Shown: one piece after another, positions 1 to 7,224 of the stretch | How positions within the stretch are numbered: position 1 is the stretch's first letter | Layout of the letters: the number at the start of each line of letters is the position of its first letter | NCBI GenBank assembly: GCA_035546775.1 | Contig: DASZWD010000044.1 | Location: 1 to 64,000 of the forward strand | Reading direction: 5' to 3' | DNA length: 64,000 nt | Source of the DNA: Acidimicrobiales bacterium | GTDB lineage: Bacteria > Actinomycetota > Acidimicrobiia > Acidimicrobiales > JACCXE01 | The notes under the pieces: model-generated | The model's input: the letters and a program-made list of their open reading frames with translations, nothing else | The model's database searches: none | What the model was told of the DNA's origin: nothing | Position numbers and translations under genes: made by a program

Positions 1-839
1 CCGCCCGCGTCGGTGCCCGCGAAGACGGGCACCCCCGCCTCCGCGGCGCGGCGCACGACGTCGGCCGCGGTGCGGTGCAGGTCGCGCATGTGTGCCGCGT
101 ACGCCGGGTACCGGGAGGCGCGGTCGGCGATCGACGGGAACGTGTCGACGTTGATCAGCGTCGGCACCAGCGCGGTCCCCCGGCGGGCCATCTCGTCGAT
201 CAGCTCGTCGGTGAGGCCGGTGCCGTGCTCGATGCAATCGATTCCGGCCTTGATCAGGCCGGGCATGGCGTCGTCGCCGAAGACGTGGGCGGTGACGCGG
301 GCGCCGTGCGCGTGGGCCGTGTCGACGGCGGCTTTGAGCACGTCGTCGGACCACAGCGGGGCGAGGTCGCCGACGCCGCGGTCGATCCAGTCGCCGACGA
401 GCTTGATCCAGCCGTCGCCGCGCGCCACCTCGTGCTCGACGGTGTGCACCAACTCCGACGGCTCGACCTCGAGGCCGATTTCGCGAGTGTGACGCTTCGG
501 GCGCGCGATGTGGCGGCCGTGCCGGATGATCTGAGGCAGGTCGTGGCGGTGGTCGACCCAGTGCGTGTCGACCGGCACGCCGCAGTCGCGCAGCGTGAGC
601 GCGCCGGCGTCGCGATCGGCGATCGCCTGCTCTTCGACCTCCTCGTCGCTCGCCGCGCCGTGCGTGGTCAGGCCGACGTGGCAGTGGGCATCGACCAGGC
701 CGGGTACCAGCCATACGTCGTCGGCGACGAGGGTGGCGTCGCGCACGGGTTCGAACGTGACGTGGCCATCGGCGACGTACACGTCGCGTTGGCCGCCGTC
801 GGGAAGCACGACGCCACGGAAGTGCAAAGACTCACGCAT
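1..839 (-). CDS. Amidohydrolase family protein (3' end outside window)
   Basis: At least 279 residues are visible; the C-terminus lies beyond the left edge. The chain reads as a metal-dependent amidohydrolase of the imidazolonepropionase/prolidase-like group. A DAHCHVG segment supplies the first metal-binding HxH after a short N-terminal beta region and a VPGLVD lead-in. IKLVGDW resembles the lysine strand, a TAHVFGD segment follows, IEHG carries a later histidine, and GTDAGG at the edge is the usual final metal aspartate region. The substrate cannot be told from sequence. The ATG start is supported by a TACGCT -10 hexamer 8 nt upstream, implying a leaderless mRNA. It is divergent from the hemerythrin gene. 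Confidence 0.85.
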   Translation of the reverse strand, partial: MRESLHFRGVVLPDGGQRDVYVADGHVTFEPVRDATLVADDVWLVPGLVDAHCHVGLTTHGAASDEEVEEQAIADRDAGALTLRDCGVPVDTHWVDHRHDLPQIIRHGRHIARPKRHTREIGLEVEPSELVHTVEHEVARGDGWIKLVGDWIDRGVGDLAPLWSDDVLKAAVDTAHAHGARVTAHVFGDDAMPGLIKAGIDCIEHGTGLTDELIDEMARRGTALVPTLINVDTFPSIADRASRYPAYAAHMRDLHRTAADVVRRAAEAGVPVFAGTDAG

Positions 840-847
840 CGCGCCGA

Positions 848-853
848 AGCGTA
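848..853 (-). promoter_or_regulatory. Putative -10 element (TACGCT), leaderless
   Basis: TACGCT lies 8 nt before the amidohydrolase ATG. It matches the actinobacterial TANNNT -10 pattern at leaderless spacing. No convincing -35 is visible. Confidence 0.4.
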
Positions 854-911
854 CGGGTCAGCGCGGCACGGCGCCGGTTAAACATCGCGCCGCGCGGGGT
901 ACCTGCCGTCC

Positions 912-1454
912 ATGGACGCAGTGACTTTTCTGACCAAAGAACACGAGAAGGCGAAGGCACTCTTCGACCGGATCAAGGCGACCGACGACGTCAACCAGCG
1001 CCAGCAGCTGACGGCGCAGGTGATCAAGGAACTGCGGGCGCACACCAAGATCGAAGAAGAAGTGCTCTACCCGCTCGTGCGTGAAGACCTCAAGGGTGGC
1101 TCGAAGATGTTCGAAGAAGCCATGCAGGAGCACCAGGAAGCCAAAGAGGCGATGAAGGAACTCGAGTCCATGTCGCCGACGGATCCGGAGTGGATGGACA
1201 AGTTCGACATCCTCATGCACGGCGTGCTCCACCACGCCGGCGAAGAGGAGACCGAGATGTTCCCGATGCTCCAGGAGTTGCTGTCCGAGCAGCGCCTCAA
1301 CGAGCTCGGCGAGCAACTCGAGGCCGACGAGCGGGGCCTTCTCGTGATCGACCTGTCGAAGGACGAGCTGCTCGCGCAGGCCAAGGCAGCTGATATCGAC
1401 GGCCGGTCGAAGATGGACAAGGCCGAGCTTGAAGAGGCGCTCGGGCACCGCTAG
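912..1454 (+). CDS. Hemerythrin HHE-domain protein with C-terminal Rho_N/SAP-like domain
   Basis: A 180-residue cytosolic protein. Residues 1-130 are an all-helical hemerythrin-like HHE domain. Candidate di-iron ligands are the early H in TKEHEKA, the HTKIEEEVLYP helix, the EHQEAKE helix and the late HHAGEEE segment. Residues about 145-178 (DLSKDELLAQAKAADIDG, then MDKAELEEAL) resemble a Rho N-terminal/SAP-like helix-turn-helix module, known in other proteins for nucleic-acid contacts. The family binds O2, NO or iron, and the tail may localise it. It sits between the divergent amidohydrolase and a haem-binding ferric-reductase-like protein, which fits a redox or iron theme. Confidence 0.88.
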   Translation: MDAVTFLTKEHEKAKALFDRIKATDDVNQRQQLTAQVIKELRAHTKIEEEVLYPLVREDLKGGSKMFEEAMQEHQEAKEAMKELESMSPTDPEWMDKFDILMHGVLHHAGEEETEMFPMLQELLSEQRLNELGEQLEADERGLLVIDLSKDELLAQAKAADIDGRSKMDKAELEEALGHR

Positions 1455-1495
1455 GCCCTGAGGCCTCACAGCAACTTCGCAGACGACGCGCAGGG

Positions 1496-1514
1496 CGGCA
1501 CCAACCGGGTGCCG
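1496..1514 (+). terminator. Weak hairpin after the hemerythrin gene
   Basis: CGGCACC and GGTGCCG form a perfect 7-bp stem around a 5-nt loop, between the hemerythrin stop codon and the next start. There is no T-tract, so it may be an intrinsic-like terminator or only a GC-rich hairpin. Confidence 0.3.
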
Positions 1515-1527
1515 CATCCTGCGTGCG

Positions 1528-2169
1528 ATGCACAACCTCCCCTGGTACATCGCCCGCTCGAGCGGCCTCGTCGCCTGGGTCATCCTTGCCGCCTCGATGG
1601 TGTGGGGCCTGTCGATCTCGTCGCGGGCCGCCTTCGGCCGCCGGCGTGATGGCACGCTGCGCCGCCCGCACCCGGCGTGGCAGCTCGACCTGCACCGCTA
1701 CCTCGGCGGCCTCGCCACCGTCCTCGTGGTCCTCCACGTCCTCGCGGCGATCGCCGACAGCTACCTCCACTTCACCATCGCCGGCGTCCTCGTTCCCTTC
1801 GCCAGCGCGTGGCGTCCCGCGGCGGTGGCGTGGGGAGTGGTCGGGCTCTATCTGCTCGTGGCCGTCGAGGTGTCGTCGCTGGCCAAGAAGCACATGCCGA
1901 AGTCGACGTGGAAGGCCATCCATTTCGCCAGCTACCCGCTGTTCCTCGTCTCCACGATCCACGGCGTCACCGCCGGTACCGACGCCCGCGGCTGGATCGT
2001 GCGGCTGTTCGTGTCGGCCACCTTTGCAGTGATCTCCGGGCTCACGGCCCTGCGCGCGCAGCCTCCGGCGCCTAAGGTTTTGCCGGGTGGTCCACGTTCG
2101 GCCGAGGTAGACGCTGACGCAGCTACGACAATCGCAAACCTTCGTCGCCCGGCCTCTCTCGACGCGTGA
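1528..2169 (+). CDS. Ferric-reductase-like transmembrane protein
   Basis: A 213-residue polytopic membrane protein with about five or six hydrophobic helices and no flavin domain. It resembles the ferric reductase-like transmembrane family (NOX/MsrQ fold), which carries b-haem between helices. Likely axial histidines are in LDLHRYLG, VVLHVLA, AIHFASY and TIHGVTAG, matching the usual spacing of two His per helix pair. It would pass electrons across the membrane, but the partner is unknown. Its end overlaps the proposed start of the HATPase gene by about 56 nt, so the genes are probably co-transcribed. Confidence 0.8.
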   Translation: MHNLPWYIARSSGLVAWVILAASMVWGLSISSRAAFGRRRDGTLRRPHPAWQLDLHRYLGGLATVLVVLHVLAAIADSYLHFTIAGVLVPFASAWRPAAVAWGVVGLYLLVAVEVSSLAKKHMPKSTWKAIHFASYPLFLVSTIHGVTAGTDARGWIVRLFVSATFAVISGLTALRAQPPAPKVLPGGPRSAEVDADAATTIANLRRPASLDA

Positions 2170-2983
2170 GGCGCGGCGGTTCGTCGGTGACTGGCTGACG
2201 GAACACGGCTTCGACTCGTTCGCCGCCCGCGCCTGCTTGTGCATCTCAGAGCTCACGGCCAACGCGGTGTTGCACACCGCACGGCCCTTCACCGTCTCGG
2301 TGCAGGGTTCCAGCGGGCGGGTGCGGATCGAAGTCGTCGACTCCGCGCCCCACCTCACCCCGGTGCGGGTCCCGGTGCGCGGGACGGCGGCCGATCTCAC
2401 CGCGCTGAGCGAAACTGGGCGCGGCCTGCAGATCGTCAGCGCCATCGCCAACCGGTGGGGCGTCACGCTCGCCCAGAACGTGAAAGCGGTGTGGTGCGAG
2501 TTCTACGGCGACGAGCCGGCCGCGCCCACCGAACCCGTCGTCGACGACGAGCGCCCCGCCACGCCCAAGGCCCCCAACGTGCACCGCTTCGAGTTCCTCG
2601 GCTTGCCAGTGCGCGCCGCCATCGCCAGCGGGATCAACGTCGAGGAAGCGATCCTCGACGTCCAGTCAGAAGACGCCCGGTTGACCTCGCCCGAAACGCG
2701 GGAATTGCTCGCGCTCGTCGATCGCACGGCCTCGTTGCGCCTCGCCGGCCGCCACGCCGCGCTCGACGCCTCGGCTCGGAACGAGGTGGAGTTCGACCTC
2801 GAAGTGGAGACCACGAGCGAAGAGATGGCGGCGACGGCGCGTCTCAACGAGGCGTTGGCGGCGCGCGGCGCGCATCGCCCGAGCGACGAAGTGACGCGCT
2901 TCCGGCGTTGGATCGTCGAGGAGACGGGCCGCCAGCGCGATGGCAAGCCGCCCTCGCGCTACGGCGAAAGCGGACCGCCGTGA
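2114..2983 (+). CDS. HATPase_c anti-sigma/serine-kinase-like protein
   Basis: Residues 1-130 form a GHKL ATPase domain of the RsbW/SpoIIAB type that phosphorylates STAS antagonists or binds sigma factors. The N-box is CISELTANAVLHT, the D-box region is VVDSAP and the G-box is ETGRGLQIV. The region after about residue 150 is an acidic helical tail without a recognised domain. Conserved-looking sequence (STREARRFVGDWL) is encoded upstream of the nearest TTG (at 2237) and back to a TAG at 2108, with no ATG or GTG. A CTG at 2114 with AGG six bases before it is the best start, giving 289 residues. Its TGA overlaps the GTG of the phosphatase gene. Confidence 0.8.
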   Translation: MTQLRQSQTFVARPLSTREARRFVGDWLTEHGFDSFAARACLCISELTANAVLHTARPFTVSVQGSSGRVRIEVVDSAPHLTPVRVPVRGTAADLTALSETGRGLQIVSAIANRWGVTLAQNVKAVWCEFYGDEPAAPTEPVVDDERPATPKAPNVHRFEFLGLPVRAAIASGINVEEAILDVQSEDARLTSPETRELLALVDRTASLRLAGRHAALDASARNEVEFDLEVETTSEEMAATARLNEALAARGAHRPSDEVTRFRRWIVEETGRQRDGKPPSRYGESGPP

Positions 2984-4002
2984 GTCCGCCGCTCGAGTGG
3001 CTGTGGGATCAGGCCGGCGCCGGCTACGGCGTGTTCGCCCTCGACGGCTCGGTCGTCCGCATGAACGAGACGCTGCGGGAGTGGTGCGGTGTGGCGCCGG
3101 CCGACGCCTTGGCCGATCTCGCCCGCACCGTCCGGGCCGAGGGCCGCGTGGTCGACGCCGAAGTGCGACTGGCGGGTCCTGGCGGCGAGGTGCGCGTCGT
3201 CGTCACCGCCATCCTCGAGACCGACGACGCGGGGACGCCCGTCGCCATGCACTGCGTGGTCCGCCGGCCGGCGTCGTCGAAGCAGGACACCGACGAGCTC
3301 ATCCGGGCGCTCCAGCAAACGCTGATCCCGCCGGCGCCGCCGGCGGTGCCCGGCCTCGACGTCGCCGCCGTGTACCACCCGGCGCAGGGTGACGTCGGCG
3401 GTGATTTCTACGACGTGTTCGAGGTAGCGGAGGGCGACTGGTGTGCCGTGCTGGGCGACGTGAGCGGCAAGGGGATCGAAGCCGCCATCGTGACGTCGAC
3501 GGCGCGCCACGCCGTGCGCAGCGCCGCGCTGCGCGAACCCGTCCCCAGCGGACTCATGGCGGCGCTCAACCGAGCCCTGCTCGCCAAGGGGTCGACGCGC
3601 TTCTGCACGGTGGCGCTGTTGCGCGTGCAGCACCGCGACGGATCGTGGGTGGCGACGCTCACGTCGGGCGGCCACCCGTTCCCGCTGCTGGTGCGCCACG
3701 GCACGGCGACGCGCCTCGGCCGCGCCGGCTCGTTGCTCGGCATGTTCGCGGACGTGTCGTTTCACGACGTGTCGATCAAGCTGGCGGCGGGCGACGCCCT
3801 CGTGCTCTACACCGACGGCGTGACCGAGGCTCGGAACGCGGCGGGAGAGTTCTACGGCGAGGAGCGGATGCACGACGCCATCGCGTCGGCCGGGTCTTCG
3901 GCGCAGGCGATCGTCGACGCGGTGGTGTCGAGCGTGCTGGCGTTTCAGGAGGGTGCCGCCGATGACATCGCCCTTGTGGTTATCCGCCGGCCGAGCCTGT
4001 GA
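2980..4002 (+). CDS. PAS-SpoIIE serine phosphatase (RsbU/RsbP type)
   Basis: A 340-residue protein. Residues 1-95 read as a PAS-like sensor (WLWDQAGAGYGVFALDG, then NETLREWCG). Residues 110-338 are a PP2C-type SpoIIE domain. Its metal-binding motifs are GDVGGDFYDVF, LGDVSGKGIEAA, the LTSGGHPFPLLV strand, LYTDGVTEARN and the closing DDIALVV. Known proteins of this kind dephosphorylate a STAS anti-anti-sigma factor. The GTG start overlaps the upstream stop as GTGA, and the STAS partner follows directly, making a compact partner-switching operon. Confidence 0.92.
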   Translation: MSPPLEWLWDQAGAGYGVFALDGSVVRMNETLREWCGVAPADALADLARTVRAEGRVVDAEVRLAGPGGEVRVVVTAILETDDAGTPVAMHCVVRRPASSKQDTDELIRALQQTLIPPAPPAVPGLDVAAVYHPAQGDVGGDFYDVFEVAEGDWCAVLGDVSGKGIEAAIVTSTARHAVRSAALREPVPSGLMAALNRALLAKGSTRFCTVALLRVQHRDGSWVATLTSGGHPFPLLVRHGTATRLGRAGSLLGMFADVSFHDVSIKLAAGDALVLYTDGVTEARNAAGEFYGEERMHDAIASAGSSAQAIVDAVVSSVLAFQEGAADDIALVVIRRPSL

Positions 4003-4018
4003 AACAATGCGGCCGCCC

Positions 4019-4321
4019 ATGGAACCGCTCGTCGTCCGCCTCCAGACGCTCAACGGGAAGCATGCCGAACTCGCCCTGAAGGGCGAGCTCGACGTCGGCA
4101 CCTGCGACGCCGTGCGCGATCAGCTCGTCGAGCTCGTCGACAAGGGCGCCACCGACATCGTGCTCGACCTCGCCGATCTGTCGTTCCTCGACTCGAGCGG
4201 CCTGCGCGGGCTCATCGAGGGTGTCCACCGCGGCGCGCAGCTGCGCCTACGCCACCTTCAGCCCGCGGTGCAGCTGGTCTTCGACATCGTCGAGATCCCC
4301 GGCGTCACCATCGAGCGTTAG
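4019..4321 (+). CDS. STAS-domain anti-anti-sigma factor
   Basis: A 100-residue single STAS domain of the SpoIIAA/RsbV type. The phosphorylatable serine lies in the canonical LSFLDSSGLRGL loop, preceded by the ELDVGTCDAV segment. It would be the substrate of the upstream HATPase kinase and SpoIIE phosphatase. An in-frame ATG 12 nt earlier would add four residues; the chosen start gives the usual family length. Its TAG and the TAG of the convergent gene together form the palindrome TAGCTA, leaving no bases between the genes. Confidence 0.9.
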   Translation: MEPLVVRLQTLNGKHAELALKGELDVGTCDAVRDQLVELVDKGATDIVLDLADLSFLDSSGLRGLIEGVHRGAQLRLRHLQPAVQLVFDIVEIPGVTIER

Positions 4322-5221
4322 CTAGCGCGACAGCGGCAGTTCGGCCCACACCGTCTTGCCGACGGCGTGGCGCTCGATGCCCCAGCGGGTGCTGAGGGCG
4401 GCGATGGTCGCGATGCCGCGCCCCGACTCGGCGGCGTTGCCCGCCATCGGCAGCAGCCGCGGCGTCAGCGCGCTGCTGTCGCGCACGCCGACGCGCAGCC
4501 GGTCGGCGCTGAGCGCCACGGACACGGCGAACACACCGCCGGTGTGGTGCACGGCGTTGGAGCACAACTCGGAGGTGACCAGCAGCACGTCGTCGACGGT
4601 CCGGCCGTCGTGGCCGATGCAGGCGCGCACGAAGTGACGCGCCTCGCGCACGGCCTGCGGCGTGGCCGGATACACCCGCATGCTGACGGCCGATCCGTCG
4701 TCGCCGATGTGGATCTCGCCGTGCAGCTCGCACACGGTGCGGACGGGACCTTGCAGGTCGGCGTCGATCGTGAGGGCGGACGGGTAGGCGCACAAGAGCG
4801 TGAACTCGCACGTGTCGCGCAGGTCGCACCACAGGGCTTCGATCTCGATCGCCTCGCGCACGCCGCCGTCGGCCCACAGCAGCGCGACCATCTCGCCGAA
4901 GATGCGCACGGTGCCCTTGGCGGCGGTGGTGCGTACGAGGTCGCCGATGGTGGCGTCGAACGCGGCGCGATCGATCGTGCCGTTGTGCTGGAAGCGCGCG
5001 AGCGCGGTGGCGGCGTCGAAGCTCGACAGCCGAGCGGAGTCCGCGCCGGTGGCGGCGATGCCGCGTTCGATGTCGGCGAGGTGATCGGGCGTGCCGACCA
5101 GCAGGACGTATTCGCCGGCGCGCAGTCCGTCGACGGCAAAAGTGACGACGCGGTCGATGAGTTGCTGACGTTCGTCGTAGAACGCCACGAGGTGGTCATC
5201 GGGCGCGGTCCTACATTCCAT
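4322..5221 (-). CDS. MEDS sensory domain fused to HATPase_c (anti-sigma-like)
   Basis: A 299-residue protein. Residues 5-165 resemble the MEDS domain (DcmR sensory type): HLVAFYDERQQLID, an EYVLLVGTPDHL strand, then FGEMVALLWADG and CEFTLLCAYP. Residues 200-299 are a GHKL ATPase with N-box SELCSNAVHHT and G-box ESGRGIATI, lacking a histidine phosphotransfer domain. This is the usual layout of actinobacterial RsbW-like regulators with an input domain. A TTG 36 nt upstream (5257) is an alternative start; the ATG is preferred because the MEDS homology begins just after it. It faces the STAS gene and may act on it. Confidence 0.85.
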   Translation of the reverse strand: MECRTAPDDHLVAFYDERQQLIDRVVTFAVDGLRAGEYVLLVGTPDHLADIERGIAATGADSARLSSFDAATALARFQHNGTIDRAAFDATIGDLVRTTAAKGTVRIFGEMVALLWADGGVREAIEIEALWCDLRDTCEFTLLCAYPSALTIDADLQGPVRTVCELHGEIHIGDDGSAVSMRVYPATPQAVREARHFVRACIGHDGRTVDDVLLVTSELCSNAVHHTGGVFAVSVALSADRLRVGVRDSSALTPRLLPMAGNAAESGRGIATIAALSTRWGIERHAVGKTVWAELPLSR

Positions 5222-5269
5222 TGCAGGTTTTTGGTTCCCCGGATGACGGTTTCCCAAACCCGAAATGAA

Positions 5270-5575
5270 TCAGCCCTTCGGCCGTCGGCTGCCCCGGGCG
5301 GCATCGAGTTGGCGGCGCAAATCGGCTACTTCGGCCTCGAGGGAAAGAATCCGGCGAATCCCCGGGAGCGTCATGCCCTCGCCGGCCATGCTCCAGACCT
5401 GCTGGACCGTGGCGATCTCGGCGCGGCTGTACCGGCGCTGGCCGCCGTCGGAGCGCGCGGGGGTGACCACCTGCTCGGTGTCCAGCCGACGCAGGAACGC
5501 CGGTTGAACACCGAGCATCGACGCGACCTGCCCCACGGTGTAGAGCGGGGCGGCTTCGTCGTCGAAGGGCAGCAC
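5270..5575 (-). CDS. MerR-family regulator (HspR-like)
   Basis: A 101-residue MerR-type DNA-binding protein: LYTVGQVASMLGVQPAFLRR is the winged helix-turn-helix, YSRAEIATVQQVW follows, and a short coiled-coil tail (LEAEVADLRRQL) would dimerise it. No effector-binding domain or metal cysteines are present, as in HspR. It lies 3 nt downstream of hsp20 in the same direction, so it is probably autoregulated with it. The 25-bp inverted-repeat region in the shared promoter is the likely operator. The start is GTG. Confidence 0.87.
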   Translation of the reverse strand: MLPFDDEAAPLYTVGQVASMLGVQPAFLRRLDTEQVVTPARSDGGQRRYSRAEIATVQQVWSMAGEGMTLPGIRRILSLEAEVADLRRQLDAARGSRRPKG

Positions 5576-5578
5576 GAG

Positions 5579-5980
5579 TTAGTTCGACGCCGCCGCGCCG
5601 ACGAACGCGTCGGCGGACACCTCAGCGGAGTGGGTGTCGATGGCGTCGGGCGACGCGGCGCCTACCGAAACCGGAATGCGGCGCGGCTTGGCCTTGTCGG
5701 CGACCGGAAGACGCACGGTCAGCACACCGTCGGCGTAGCTGGCTGCGAGACGGTCGGTGTCGAGCGAGTCACCGAGGAAGATCGTGCGGGTGAACACGCC
5801 GTGGGGGCGCTCGCGGGCGATCCAGTCGACACTGGCCTGCTCGCTGCGGCTGCGCTGGGCCTTCAGCGTCAGCACGTTGTTCTCGACCGACAGGTCGATG
5901 GCGTCAGCGGCGACGCCGGGAAGGTCGAACTGGATCACGAACTCGTCGCCCTGGCGATAGGCGTCCGAACGCATGAGCAC
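5579..5980 (-). CDS. Hsp20/alpha-crystallin small heat-shock protein
   Basis: A 133-residue small heat-shock protein, an ATP-independent holdase. The alpha-crystallin domain spans residues 3-105: GDEFVIQFDLPGVAADAIDL, NNVLTLKAQR, ERPHGVFTRTIFLGDSLD and YADGVLTVRLPV. The tail has an IPV tripeptide for oligomer docking. The start is GTG with a strong AAAGGAG ribosome-binding site 8 nt before it, unlike the leaderless genes around it. The stop is 3 nt before the MerR-type gene, forming a two-gene heat-shock operon. Confidence 0.92.
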   Translation of the reverse strand: MLMRSDAYRQGDEFVIQFDLPGVAADAIDLSVENNVLTLKAQRSRSEQASVDWIARERPHGVFTRTIFLGDSLDTDRLAASYADGVLTVRLPVADKAKPRRIPVSVGAASPDAIDTHSAEVSADAFVGAAASN

Positions 5981-5988
5981 TGCGAAGG

Positions 5989-5995
5989 CTCCTTT
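5989..5995 (-). promoter_or_regulatory. Strong ribosome-binding site of hsp20 (AAAGGAG)
   Basis: AAAGGAG lies 8 nt before the hsp20 GTG and selects that start over the ATG two codons later. Confidence 0.75.
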
Positions 5996-6023
5996 CTGGT
6001 GAGTCGAGTACCTACGTATCGAG

Positions 6024-6056
6024 ATAGTACAAACCTATAACTCAAATTGCAAGGTT
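6024..6056 (-). promoter_or_regulatory. hsp20 promoter with embedded operator
   Basis: On the minus strand, a -35 of TTGCAA (6047-6052) and a -10 of TACTAT (6024-6029) are separated by exactly 17 nt. AACCT at 6032-6036 and AGGTT at 6052-6056 form an inverted repeat that spans the spacer and the -35. The neighbouring MerR/HspR-like protein is the obvious candidate to bind there. An ACTCAA block inside recalls half of the HspR HAIR site, but the full HAIR consensus is not present. Confidence 0.65.
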
Positions 6057-6058
6057 GG

Positions 6059-6064
6059 TAGCGT
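6059..6064 (+). promoter_or_regulatory. Putative -10 element (TAGCGT), leaderless
   Basis: TAGCGT ends 7 nt before the ATG of the PhyH gene and supports that ATG rather than the GTG nine bases upstream. Confidence 0.4.
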
Positions 6065-6071
6065 GCGGCTT

Positions 6072-6950
6072 ATGGCCGAACTCCAGCGTTTCGACGTCAC
6101 GACCGACCCCGCCGCGGTGTGCGCGGCCATCGCGGCGGACGGCGGCGTCATCGTCGAGAACCTGCTGAGCCGCGAGGTGGTGGCGCGGGTGAACGCCGAG
6201 GTCGAGGACGAGGTGGCCCTCGCCGATCCCGACCAAGAGATGTTCAACCCGATGCTCAAGCTCTTCCACGGCGCCCAGACCAAGCAGGTGGCGGGCATGC
6301 CGGGCCTCTCGCCCACGTTCGCCATCGACGTGATGTGCCACCCGATGCTGCTGGCCGTGGCCGACCATTTCCTGTCGCCGTCCTGCGCCCGCTTCCAGCT
6401 CAACCTCGGCCATCTCATCCAGCGCGGCCCGGGCTCGGAGGACCAACTGCTGCATCGCGACGAAGTCGTGTGGAGCGACGTGCCCCGTCCGCACCCCGAA
6501 CTGCAACTGGCGTCGGTGATCGCCTTCGTCGACTTCACCCGCGCCAACGGCGCCACCCGCGTCGTGCCCGGCAGTCACAAGGCGCCCGAGCGCGAGCTGT
6601 CGGCGATGGAGCAGCTGATGACGCCGCCGCCGACGCCCGACGAGATCGCCTATGCCGAGATGCCGGCAGGCTCGGCGGTGGTCTACCTCGGGGGCACGAT
6701 TCACGGCGGCAGCGCCAACACCACCGACGTTGCGCGCCGCGGGGTGCACCTCAGCTACTGCCTCGGGTGGCTGCGCACCGAGGAGAACAACTTCCTCTCC
6801 ACGCCGCCCGAGGTGGCGGCGAAGCTGCCGCGCCAGGCGCAGGAACTGCTCGGCTACAGCGTGCACGACAGTATGCCGAGCGGCGGCGGGTACCTCGGCA
6901 TGGTGCGTATGCAGGATCCGGCTGAACTGCTGGCGCGGGGCGAACTCTAA
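6072..6950 (+). CDS. Phytanoyl-CoA dioxygenase (PhyH) family protein
   Basis: A 292-residue non-haem Fe(II)/2-oxoglutarate dioxygenase. The metal triad is visible as H128-x-D130 in LLHRDEVVW and H211 in GGTIHGGSANTT, with a following RRGVHLS arginine for 2-oxoglutarate. An ANGATRVVPGSHK segment is typical of PhyH proteins. The family hydroxylates acyl-CoA or small-molecule substrates; the substrate here is unknown. It is monocistronic, between the divergent hsp20 operon and the csoR operon. Confidence 0.88.
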   Translation: MAELQRFDVTTDPAAVCAAIAADGGVIVENLLSREVVARVNAEVEDEVALADPDQEMFNPMLKLFHGAQTKQVAGMPGLSPTFAIDVMCHPMLLAVADHFLSPSCARFQLNLGHLIQRGPGSEDQLLHRDEVVWSDVPRPHPELQLASVIAFVDFTRANGATRVVPGSHKAPERELSAMEQLMTPPPTPDEIAYAEMPAGSAVVYLGGTIHGGSANTTDVARRGVHLSYCLGWLRTEENNFLSTPPEVAAKLPRQAQELLGYSVHDSMPSGGGYLGMVRMQDPAELLARGEL

Positions 6951-6951
6951 G

Positions 6952-6968
6952 ATACCCTAGGGGGGTAT
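6952..6968 (+). promoter_or_regulatory. CsoR-type operator overlapping -10 and start codon
   Basis: ATACCC and GGGTAT flank a short centre (TAGGG), giving the G/C-tract palindrome typical of CsoR/RcnR operators. The site contains TACCCT, a TANNNT -10 located 8 nt before the csoR ATG, and runs into the ATG itself. A bound repressor would block both the polymerase and a leaderless start. Confidence 0.7.
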
Positions 6969-7224
6969 GCCCCAGGGTTACGCCGACGACAAGCAAACCA
7001 TCCAGAAGCGACTGCGCCGCATCGAGGGTCAGGTCCGCGGCCTCCAGCGCATGGTCGACGAGGACAAGTACTGCATCGACATCCTCGACCAGGTGTCGGC
7101 GGCGACCAAGGCGCTCCAAGCCGTGGCGTTGCAGTTGCTCGACGACCACCTGACGCACTGCGTCACCAACGCCGACAAGGTCGCCGAGGCGTCGGCCGCG
7201 ATCGCGCGCCTGGTGAAGTCGTGA
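6967..7224 (+). CDS. csoR: CsoR-family metal-sensing repressor
   Basis: An 85-residue all-helical repressor of the DUF156 family. RRIEGQVRGLQRMVDEDKYC carries the first metal cysteine and HLTHC the His and second Cys, so the Cu(I) ligand set Cys-His-Cys is intact. Apo-protein binds DNA and Cu(I) releases it. The operator lies at its own start codon. The GTG of the downstream permease overlaps its TGA, so it controls that permease. Copper is the most likely inducer from the ligand set, though some CsoR-like proteins sense other signals. Confidence 0.9.
   Translation: MPQGYADDKQTIQKRLRRIEGQVRGLQRMVDEDKYCIDILDQVSAATKALQAVALQLLDDHLTHCVTNADKVAEASAAIARLVKS

Noticed and set aside
4367-6040. A 557-codon plus-strand open frame across the MEDS, MerR and Hsp20 genes
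   Set aside because: It runs antisense to three recognisable genes and reads as shadow sequence.
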